DNA of 64,000 bases from Chitinophagaceae bacterium. GTDB taxonomy: Bacteria > Bacteroidota > Bacteroidia > Chitinophagales > Chitinophagaceae. The first letter of the stretch is position 1, and every line of letters begins with the position of its first letter. The DNA lies in assembly GCA_004173235.1 (NCBI GenBank), contig SEAC01000023.1, forward strand, positions 61,905 through 125,904, given 5' to 3'. Both the position numbers and the translations under genes were made by a program. The notes below the pieces were generated by a model that saw only the letters and a list, made by a program, of their open reading frames with translations, was not told the origin of the DNA and made no database searches. Positions 56,586 to 64,000 of this stretch are shown piece by piece.

Positions 56586-57379
56586 AGCAACTCTACGTAA
56601 TAAAGATCGGTGGCAACATCATTGACGACGATGCTCGGTTAGAGGAATTCCTCGGCCACTTTGCAGCAGCCCCCGGTGCGAAGATCCTCGTGCATGGCGG
56701 CGGCAAACTCGCAACGCGCGTTGCCACCGATCTGCAAATCCCGCAACAACTTGTAGACGGACGACGCATCACCGATGCGGAAACCCTCAAGGTGGTAACG
56801 ATGGTGTATGCGGGATGGATCAACAAGCGCATCGTAGCAGCACTACAGGCGCTGGGTTGCTCCGCCATCGGGTTGAGCGGTGCGGATGGCGATGTCGTTC
56901 GCGCAAGGAAGCGAAGCGGAGCATCCATCGATTACGGATTCGTAGGAGATGTGGAGGCGGTCAATGCGTCGCTGCTGCACACGTTGCTGGAGGCCGGTCA
57001 TTGCGTCGTACTCGCGCCCATCACGCACGACGGTGCCGGTCAGCTGCTCAATACGAATGCAGATACCATTGCTCAGGAAACGGCAACCGCGCTTGCCGGA
57101 AAATACGATGTGCAGCTCGTATATTCTTTCGAAAAGCCGGGAGTGCTGCGCGATGCCGAAAATGAAGGATCGCTGATCGCTTCGATCAACCCGGCCCAAT
57201 ATGCACAGCTGAAAGCCGATGGCATCGTCAGCGGCGGCATGATACCCAAGCTTGACAACGCGTTTCGTGCACTCGATGAAGGCGTTCAGGCCGTCTTCAT
57301 AGGAAAAGCAGAAGAACTCCACGCGTTGCTGTCGGGTCAAGGCGGAACACGCATACAACCAAACGATGCAGACCATTGA
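56582..57379 (+). CDS. argB: Acetylglutamate kinase
   Basis: YVIKIGGNIIDD; LVHGGGKLATRVATDL; DADGGMIPKL-like SGGMIPKLDNA. Confidence 0.93.
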   Translation: MKQLYVIKIGGNIIDDDARLEEFLGHFAAAPGAKILVHGGGKLATRVATDLQIPQQLVDGRRITDAETLKVVTMVYAGWINKRIVAALQALGCSAIGLSGADGDVVRARKRSGASIDYGFVGDVEAVNASLLHTLLEAGHCVVLAPITHDGAGQLLNTNADTIAQETATALAGKYDVQLVYSFEKPGVLRDAENEGSLIASINPAQYAQLKADGIVSGGMIPKLDNAFRALDEGVQAVFIGKAEELHALLSGQGGTRIQPNDADH

Positions 57380-58433
57380 TCATCTATTTGAAAAAGCCCT
57401 TGGGCTGCTGCGGCAGCTGATCGCAACGCCTTCGTTCAGCAAGAGCGAAGAGCAGACCGCTGCGCTCATTGCGCGCTTCCTCGAAGCGGAAGGAGTAACG
57501 GTAACGATCGCCGGCAACAACGTGCTGGCCTGCAACCGGCATTGGAAGGAAGGATTGCCCTGCTATCTCCTAAACTCGCACCACGACACGGTGAAGCCCG
57601 CGCCTTCCTACACCCGCGATCCTTTTGCTGCTGAAGTGGAAAACGGACGTCTCTACGGGCTGGGCAGCAACGACGCAGGTGGTCCGCTGGTAGCTCTTAT
57701 CGCCACCTTCCTGTATTTCTACGATGAAGAAAATCTTCCGTTCAACCTGCAACTGGCGGCAACTGCTGAGGAAGAAATTTCCGGTAGTGGAGGAATCGAA
57801 TCGGTGCTTCCGCTGCTGGGTTGCATAAACGGCGCACTCGTGGGTGAGCCCACGCAAATGCAGCTGGCCGTGGCCGAGCGCGGACTGCTCGTGATCGATG
57901 CAGTGGCAACGGGCCGGGCCGGCCATGCGGCACGGCAGGAAGGCGACAATGCGCTGTACAAGGCGGTGCGTGATATCACCCGCCTCCAGTCGATGCGCTT
58001 CGAACGCGTGTCGCCGCTGCTTGGGCCTGTAACCGCCCAGGCCACTGTGCTCGAAACCGAGAACAAAGCGCACAACGTGGTGCCCGCCCATTGCCGCTTC
58101 GTTATCGACGTACGCGTAAACGAACTGTATACCCTCGAAGAAGTGCTGGCACTGTTGCGCAACGAACTCGAGAGCGAACTTTCGCCGCGTAGCACGCGCC
58201 TGCGTTCGTCGGTGATCGCCGATGGCCACCCGCTGGTGCAGGCCGGCAAGACTATGGGTGGTAGCGTTTATGGCTCACCAACAACTTCCGACAAGGCGCT
58301 CATGCCCTTTCCCGCACTGAAGATCGGTCCCGGCGATTCGGCACGCAGCCACACCGCTAACGAGTGGATCGCACTGGACGAACTGAAAGACGGCATCAGC
58401 CGTTACATTGAACTATTAAAGCACCTGCTATGA
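57366..58433 (+). CDS. argE: M20 family acetylornithine deacetylase-type hydrolase
   Basis: LLNSHHDTVKPAPSYTRDPF, GLGSNDAGGPLVALI, ATAEEEISGSGG. Confidence 0.9.
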   Translation: MQTIDHLFEKALGLLRQLIATPSFSKSEEQTAALIARFLEAEGVTVTIAGNNVLACNRHWKEGLPCYLLNSHHDTVKPAPSYTRDPFAAEVENGRLYGLGSNDAGGPLVALIATFLYFYDEENLPFNLQLAATAEEEISGSGGIESVLPLLGCINGALVGEPTQMQLAVAERGLLVIDAVATGRAGHAARQEGDNALYKAVRDITRLQSMRFERVSPLLGPVTAQATVLETENKAHNVVPAHCRFVIDVRVNELYTLEEVLALLRNELESELSPRSTRLRSSVIADGHPLVQAGKTMGGSVYGSPTTSDKALMPFPALKIGPGDSARSHTANEWIALDELKDGISRYIELLKHLL

Positions 58434-59734
58434 AACTCTGGCAAAAAGACAGCACCGCCGTATCGGCACAGATCGAGCATTTCACCGTTGGCCGCGACCG
58501 CGAGTTCGACCTGCTGCTTGCACCTTTTGATGTGCAGGGCTCCATCGCCCATGTAACGATGCTGGGCGAAACTGGGCTGATGACTTCCGGTGAGTCGATG
58601 CGTGCAGTGCAGGCGTTGCAGGAAATCGCCACAGAAATTGAAGCTGGCACCTTCGAGCTCGAGGAAGGTGTGGAAGACGTGCATTCACAAGTAGAACTAC
58701 TGCTCACCCGCCGCATTGGCGACATCGGAAAGAAGATCCACAGCGGCCGCAGCCGCAACGACCAGGTGGCGGTGGACATCAAACTATTCTTGCGAGCGCA
58801 GATCCTGTTGCTGAAAGAAGATGTGCGGGCGTTGTTCCAGGTATTGCAGCTGCAAAGCGAACGGCATAAGGATGTGTTGCTGCCCGGATATACCCACCTG
58901 CAACTCGCTATGCCCTCGTCATTCGGGCTTTGGCTGGGAGCCTATGCAGAAAGCCTCGTAGACGACCTCGCACTGCTGGCCGCGGCGTATGAACTGGCCA
59001 ACAAAAATCCCCTTGGAAGTGGCGCCGGGTACGGCTCTTCGCTGCCGCTTAACCGCAGGCGCACTACCGAGCTGCTCCACTTCGGCGACCTGCATTACAA
59101 TTCGGTATATGCACAAATGGGCCGTGGTAAAACGGAACGCTTCACTGCAATCGGGATGAGTACCCTTGCAGCTACCGTTGGACGGCTGGCAATGGATTGC
59201 TGCCTTTATCTCAACCAGAATTTCGATTTCATTTCGTTCCCGTCCGAACTTACGACGGGCAGCAGCATCATGCCGCACAAAAAAAACCCGGACGTGTTTG
59301 AACTGGTGCGCGGCAAATGCAACCGGTTGCAATCGGTGCCGAATGAGCTGGCGCTGCTGCTGGGCAATCTTCCTTCGGGATACCACCGCGAGCTGCAGCT
59401 TACCAAAGAGATCCTTTTCCCGGCCATTAACGAGCTCCGCACCTGCCTGCAAATGACCGTGCTGATGCTTGAACAGTTGCAGGTACGCGACGGCATCCTG
59501 CTCGATGAAAAATACCGCTACGTGTTCAGCGTGGAAGCTGTGAACAGCCTCGTCAATGCCGGGGTGCCCTTCCGCGAAGCCTATCGCCGCGTGGGCAACG
59601 ATATAGAGGCCGGGAACTTTCAGTACGACGCCAGCCAACCTCTGCAGCACACGCACGAGGGCAGCATCGGAAACCTGTGTACCGCAGAAATACGGGAGGC
59701 CTTTGAAAAAGTACTGGCCCGTTATGATTCGTGA
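58430..59734 (+). CDS. argH: Argininosuccinate lyase
   Basis: HSGRSRNDQVAVDIKLF; PGYTHLQLAMP; TGSSIMPHKKNPDVFELVRGK. Confidence 0.95.
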   Translation: MKLWQKDSTAVSAQIEHFTVGRDREFDLLLAPFDVQGSIAHVTMLGETGLMTSGESMRAVQALQEIATEIEAGTFELEEGVEDVHSQVELLLTRRIGDIGKKIHSGRSRNDQVAVDIKLFLRAQILLLKEDVRALFQVLQLQSERHKDVLLPGYTHLQLAMPSSFGLWLGAYAESLVDDLALLAAAYELANKNPLGSGAGYGSSLPLNRRRTTELLHFGDLHYNSVYAQMGRGKTERFTAIGMSTLAATVGRLAMDCCLYLNQNFDFISFPSELTTGSSIMPHKKNPDVFELVRGKCNRLQSVPNELALLLGNLPSGYHRELQLTKEILFPAINELRTCLQMTVLMLEQLQVRDGILLDEKYRYVFSVEAVNSLVNAGVPFREAYRRVGNDIEAGNFQYDASQPLQHTHEGSIGNLCTAEIREAFEKVLARYDS

Positions 59735-59780
59735 GCTTTCGCCATTGCAACAAGCAATGCTGGGTCATGCACACTAAAAA

Positions 59781-59803
59781 GCGGTTCCAATGGAAGGAAC
59801 CGC
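59781..59803 (+). terminator. Hairpin after argH
   Basis: gcggttcc (59781-59788) / ggaaccgc (59796-59803), 8-bp stem, no strong T-tract. Confidence 0.5.
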
Positions 59804-60046
59804 GATGTTTAGGATAGGTTAGCAACGATCCGCCAAGTAGCGGATTTCAATAAGTTAGAAGAAAGCGGCCGACCCAACACACTCTATCACTCATCCCTCG
59901 TTCGGCCCGCTTGCTTCGGTTACTATATTCGAAGGATTGTGCCAGTTTCTTTGTGTTGAAAGCCTTTATACCAAAGTGTTTCCGTGATTTCCCGATTTGG
60001 GCTTCCCCATCCTCAAAACTTCACGCGGGCTTCCAGTTGTGGACAT

Positions 60047-60070
60047 AAAAAAACGCCCACTGTTGGGGCG
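60047..60070 (-). terminator. Intrinsic terminator for the minus-strand ORF 60095-60502
   Basis: Minus strand cgccccaacagtgggcgttttttt. Confidence 0.6.
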
Positions 60071-60094
60071 CCGGGTGGAAATCCAACCACAACA

Positions 60095-60502
60095 TCATTC
60101 AAAAAGACCGGATATATCCACGTCTGCGAGATAAGGCTCGAGATGCGCGGTATCGCGGAACGTTGCAACACGCAGTACTACGTTGAAGTGATTGTGATGC
60201 GTAACCTCGATATAATGATCATCGAGCTGGTAAAGCCGGAGCGTATGAAAACCCTGGCTGCGCTGGCCAAGCAGAACGCCCTGTTCCCAGATGGGAAGGA
60301 TAGGACTGCAGGAGGATGAAGGGGATTTCATATTCGGATTTGTTTCCATAAAGTTCCCAAACCTGCCGTTGCAAAAAAAATCAAAATAGGCAGGCCTTGG
60401 CATTTCTACGGCAGAGGGCTCCGGTGCATCGGCCACAGCGCCTTCCGGTCCGTCGTCGAAAACGCACAATTCATACGCGCATTGCGCCAACCAAACCGGC
60501 AC
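60095..60502 (-). CDS. Hypothetical small protein
   Basis: C-terminal half DDHYIEVTHHNHFNVVLRVATFRDTAHLEPYLADVDISGLFE looks protein-like; minus-strand terminator follows. Confidence 0.5.
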   Translation of the reverse strand: MPVWLAQCAYELCVFDDGPEGAVADAPEPSAVEMPRPAYFDFFCNGRFGNFMETNPNMKSPSSSCSPILPIWEQGVLLGQRSQGFHTLRLYQLDDHYIEVTHHNHFNVVLRVATFRDTAHLEPYLADVDISGLFE

Positions 60503-60542
60503 GAACCACCTATTCCGCAGAAAGACAATAACTTGAACCCAG

Positions 60543-61622
60543 ATGAACTGGCGTTTGTTTCATATTCCCCGCTACACCGGAAAGGACGGCACTGTACTGC
60601 TGAGCAGCATGTTGCCCCTTGCCGTGATGCTCAACATCTTTCTTTGGGGACAGCGCTATTGGACCGAACCGGGCCTTTGCGTGGGGGCCTCGCTCGGCAC
60701 CTTTGCCGTGCTCGCAGGAACGTACCTCCTCTTCACCCGCATCGGCGTGCTGCTGGTGGAGCGCTTCCCGGGCCCCGACCAGATGTACCGACGGATGACG
60801 CTCGCGCTTTCGCTCTTCCTCCTCTCGGACTTCGTTATACTGTCGCTGATGCTCCGCGGCTACGATTACTTCAGCTTCTTCGGCTATCACTACCAGGAAG
60901 GCGATTTCGTGCTCGTGTATTGCTTCTGCTCGATACTCACCGTTTTTCTCACCTTCCTCAATGAAGGCATGGCGCGCTTTGCCCGCTACAAAGCCACACT
61001 GCGCGAAACCGAGCAATTACGACACGCTTACCTCCAGAGCCAGCTGCTGGGCCTCAAGAGCCAGGTAAACCCCCACTTCCTGTTCAACAGCCTCAACACG
61101 CTTTCGTCGTTGATACCCGAAGACGCTGCCACCGCAGAAGCCTTCCTCGATGAGCTGTGCAAAGTGTATCGCTACGTTCTGCGCAACAACGACGATTACC
61201 TCGTGCCACTGAAACGCGAGATCGCATTTCTACGGTCGTATTCCTACTTGTTGCAGGAGCGCTACGGACCTGCTTTTCAGCTCGAATTGAAGGTGAGCAC
61301 AGGAGCGGAACAAATGCAACTTCCACCGCTGACGCTACAATTTCTTTTTGAAGACATCCTGGAGCAGAACAGCTTTTCGCGCGACAACCCACTCCGCGTG
61401 CAGGTGCGTACCGAAGGCGCGCGCCTGATGGTGCAGCACAACGAACAAGAGCGATTCCAAAGCGAGCGGGCGCTCAGCGGAGAGGCGGTGCTCGACAACC
61501 TCCGCGAAAAGTTCCAGCTGCTGGTGGGCCGGGAGTTGCAAATCGAACAGGCAGAAGGCAACCGTATATTTACTGTACCCCTCATTCACCAAGACGAACA
61601 CGCATGGACACCCAACGCGTAA
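60543..61622 (+). CDS. LytS-type sensor histidine kinase with degenerate ATPase region
   Basis: LKSQVNPHFLFNSLNTLSSLI H-box; LQFLFEDILEQN in place of LVENAxKHN. Confidence 0.85.
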   Translation: MNWRLFHIPRYTGKDGTVLLSSMLPLAVMLNIFLWGQRYWTEPGLCVGASLGTFAVLAGTYLLFTRIGVLLVERFPGPDQMYRRMTLALSLFLLSDFVILSLMLRGYDYFSFFGYHYQEGDFVLVYCFCSILTVFLTFLNEGMARFARYKATLRETEQLRHAYLQSQLLGLKSQVNPHFLFNSLNTLSSLIPEDAATAEAFLDELCKVYRYVLRNNDDYLVPLKREIAFLRSYSYLLQERYGPAFQLELKVSTGAEQMQLPPLTLQFLFEDILEQNSFSRDNPLRVQVRTEGARLMVQHNEQERFQSERALSGEAVLDNLREKFQLLVGRELQIEQAEGNRIFTVPLIHQDEHAWTPNA

Positions 61623-62713
61623 CCTGGCTGAAGCCGAACCGGTCGGAGTGGTTGTCGTTTCTAATCGCGATGCCTTTCCTTTCAATCCTGCTCAATAACC
61701 TGCTCTACAACATCCGGATGTTCACCGACCGTGATGTGTGGTTCTTCGGGTTGCCGGCGGTGTTCCTCATTGGCTGGGCTACCTGGTACGTACAAATACT
61801 GGTGATGCACGGGCTGCGCGTGCGCCTGCCGCATGTGGCGCAAACCTCGCGGCGGCTGATGCTGCTTGCGGTTGCGCACATCTCGCTTATCATCGCCAGC
61901 TACACGCTGATCTTTTATGGCTTCGATGCCATTCGCTTTCTTGGATACCGCCTCGAACCCGACAAATACCGCTTTGCGCTGCTTATCGGTCTGGCCGTAG
62001 CGATGCTGGCCACGGCATTGTGGGAGGCCGACTATTTTTTTGTGAAGCTGAAGACAAGCCTCGACGAGAAGAAGCGCCTGCAGCAACTTACCATGCAACA
62101 GGAATTCAACACGCTCAAGAGCCAGGTGAACCCGCACTTCCTTTTCAACTGCTTCAACACGCTATCGTCGCTGATCTCAGAAGACCAGCGGCAGGCGGAA
62201 GCATTCCTCAACGAGTTGAGCCAGGTGTATCGCTACCTGCTGCGCAACAACCAGGACGGGCTCAGCACGGTGAAGACCGAAATGAAGTTCATTGAATCCT
62301 ACTTCAGGCTGCTGCAAACACGCCATGGCGACAGCATCCAGCTTCGTGTCGATCTCGACCGCAAGTATGAACCCTATCTCCTCCCCTCGCTCAGCCTGCA
62401 GCTGTTGGTGGAAAATGCCGTGAAGCACAACATCCTGAGCCGCGAACAACCGTTGGTGATCGACATCTTCAGCACTGCCGGCAACAAGCTGGTGGTAAGC
62501 AACAACCTCCAGCGCCGCAACGCGCAGCCCTTCTCCAACAAGATCGGGCTCAAAAACATCGAACATAAATACACGCTGCTGGGGCAGCCCGGTTTTCATA
62601 TCCTTCAGGACGAAAAGAACTTCTGCGTTGTGCTTCCGCTCATCTGGAGCAAGAACGTGAAATCGAATTTTATTACGCCGGCAACGGCCACACCACAAAA
62701 CGAAAGCTTATGA
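61604..62713 (+). CDS. LytS-type sensor histidine kinase
   Basis: LKSQVNPHFLFNCFNTLSSLI; LQLLVENAVKHN; IGLKNIEHKYTLL. Confidence 0.92.
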   Translation: MDTQRVTWLKPNRSEWLSFLIAMPFLSILLNNLLYNIRMFTDRDVWFFGLPAVFLIGWATWYVQILVMHGLRVRLPHVAQTSRRLMLLAVAHISLIIASYTLIFYGFDAIRFLGYRLEPDKYRFALLIGLAVAMLATALWEADYFFVKLKTSLDEKKRLQQLTMQQEFNTLKSQVNPHFLFNCFNTLSSLISEDQRQAEAFLNELSQVYRYLLRNNQDGLSTVKTEMKFIESYFRLLQTRHGDSIQLRVDLDRKYEPYLLPSLSLQLLVENAVKHNILSREQPLVIDIFSTAGNKLVVSNNLQRRNAQPFSNKIGLKNIEHKYTLLGQPGFHILQDEKNFCVVLPLIWSKNVKSNFITPATATPQNESL

Positions 62714-63489
62714 ACATTCTCATTGTTGAAGACGAAGAACTCGCCATCAAGAAGTTGAAGAAAACCCTCTCCGCCGTTGACGAAAACGCAGTGGTGGTGG
62801 GCGAAAGCGACAGCATCAAGGGCACAGTATCCTGGCTCGAAAAGAACCCCGCGCCCGACCTGATCCTGATGGATATCGAGCTGGCGGACGGACAGAGCTT
62901 CGAGATCTTTAACCACACCAAAGTGAAGAGCCCTGTCATCTTCATCACTTCGTACGACGAATATGCACTCAAGGCTTTCAAGGTAAACAGCATCGACTAC
63001 CTGCTCAAGCCCGTGCAAAAAGAAGACCTCGAGCAGGCTTTGGAAAAATTCCGACAGGTAAAGAACCTGTATCAGGCCGATACGGTTGCGCCGAAGCTGA
63101 GTGTGGAAGAGATCGTAAAGGAGTTGCAGCAGAAACTCCAGACAAAAGAATACCGCAAGCGCTTCCTGGTGAAGCTGGGACAAAAACTGGTATCGATCGA
63201 AGTGGAAGAGATCGCCTATTTTTTTAGTGATGGCCGCCTCAACTTCTTCAAGACTTACGACAACCGCAAGTTCGTGGTGGATTATACGATGGACGAACTG
63301 TGCGAAATGCTGCGCCCCGATTCCTTCTTCCGCATCAGCCGTTCCTTCCTTGTATCGGTGAACAGCGTAAGCCAGATCCACGACTACTTCGGCAACCGGC
63401 TCCTGCTCGAACTCAAACCCGAGATCGACAAGGAAGCCGTGGTGAGCCGGGAGAAGGTGAGTGAGTTCAAGACGTGGCTGGGGAAGTGA
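62710..63489 (+). CDS. LytTR-family response regulator
   Basis: ILIVEDEELAIKKL, LILMDIELADGQSF, KPVQKEDLEQAL; LytTR domain FFSDGRLNFFKTYDNRKFVVDYTMDELCEML. Confidence 0.94.
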   Translation: MNILIVEDEELAIKKLKKTLSAVDENAVVVGESDSIKGTVSWLEKNPAPDLILMDIELADGQSFEIFNHTKVKSPVIFITSYDEYALKAFKVNSIDYLLKPVQKEDLEQALEKFRQVKNLYQADTVAPKLSVEEIVKELQQKLQTKEYRKRFLVKLGQKLVSIEVEEIAYFFSDGRLNFFKTYDNRKFVVDYTMDELCEMLRPDSFFRISRSFLVSVNSVSQIHDYFGNRLLLELKPEIDKEAVVSREKVSEFKTWLGK

Positions 63490-63492
63490 CGT

Positions 63493-63595
63493 CTGATGTC
63501 TGACGTCTGATGTCTGATGTCTGAAATGAAAAACGGATCGCACAACGATCCGTTTTTTTTCATGAGCAAATCAGACATCAGACGTCCGACATCAG
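63493..63595. repeat. 25-bp inverted repeat (24/25) nested around a terminator
   Basis: ctgatgtctgacgtctgatgtctga 63493-63517 vs tcagacatcagacgtccgacatcag 63571-63595. Confidence 0.9.
63529..63560. terminator. Intrinsic terminator after LytTR gene
   Basis: aaaaacggatcg-cacaa-cgatccgtttttttt. Confidence 0.85.
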
Positions 63596-63598
63596 CGA

Positions 63599-64000
63599 TC
63601 ATAACACCACTCGCAATACGATCGACAGGTTGCTGTGATCCATCGTTATTTCGAGCAGGCCGTTGATGGACTGCACGCGCGGCCCCACGGCTTCGCGGTA
63701 TCGGCCGCGGAACTCGGGAACGTCTTCCTCGCACGCAGTGATGATCTCCAGGAGCAGCATCGGGCCTTTCATTTTCAGGTTCACGAAGATCTGGTCGCAA
63801 ATGACGTGCTGTAACAGGAACTGCATGGATTCTTTGTAAAAGAAAAACAGCTCGTGGCGCAGCGCCATGCTCAGTGCGAGTTGCTCCACCTTTCGGTCTA
63901 CGATGAGATCGATATCCATCGTATGATTGCGCTTGATGCCATCGGTGAATTCGCGGATGCGCATCAGCGTTTGCTGCATGCCATCGTTTGCCGGATCGAT
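63599..64000 (-). CDS. C-terminal part of a degenerate histidine-kinase-like protein (open at window end)
   Basis: Frame stays open past the listed Met (IDPANDGMQQTLMRIREFTDGI...); RHELFFFYKESMQFLLQH aligns by eye with KE..NN..KH N-box of HisKA_3 kinases. Confidence 0.55.
   Translation of the reverse strand: MDPANDGMQQTLMRIREFTDGIKRNHTMDIDLIVDRKVEQLALSMALRHELFFFYKESMQFLLQHVICDQIFVNLKMKGPMLLLEIITACEEDVPEFRGRYREAVGPRVQSINGLLEITMDHSNLSIVLRVVL

Noticed and set aside
59984-60319. 111-aa plus-strand ORF
   Set aside because: Overlaps the better-supported minus-strand ORF and reads through its terminator
62605-63543. 312-aa minus-strand ORF
   Set aside because: Antisense to the LytTR gene and begins in the repeat arms (HFRHQTSDVRHQTS)

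Overview
Bacteroidota chromosomal segment, probably Chitinophagaceae-like, judged from the SusC/SusD pair, the two-component propeller regulators, TAnnTTTG-type promoters and the lack of obvious Shine-Dalgarno sites. About 50 CDSs and one tRNA-Met are supported. Main blocks: (i) housekeeping and metabolic genes (fused 2-oxoacid dehydrogenase E1, aminotransferase, USP, GNAT, GH88, DEAD helicase, mgsA); (ii) a propeller histidine kinase and LuxR regulator followed by three large secreted/outer-membrane genes (beta-barrel, 1338-aa TANFOR-like protein, multi-FN3 protein), the best candidate for an undescribed surface system; (iii) a TIGR03915/TIGR03916-type radical SAM plus DUF4130 DNA-repair-associated pair; (iv) a PUL (SusC, SusD, lipoprotein, GH5, GH3, GH30, GH16) with a divergent membrane-bound propeller/LuxR regulator and tandem 11-mer candidate operator sites; (v) an arginine biosynthesis operon (GNAT-argG-argC-proC-argD-argF'-argB-argE-argH) preceded by a promoter-like motif, a 36-codon candidate leader ORF and a hairpin overlapping its stop codon; (vi) two LytS-type kinases, one with a degenerate ATP-binding region, plus a LytTR regulator. 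Intergenic regions hold several nested inverted-repeat elements with different sequence words. No CRISPR array, transposase or phage module was seen. All assignments come from reading the sequence and ORF translations; no database search was run.
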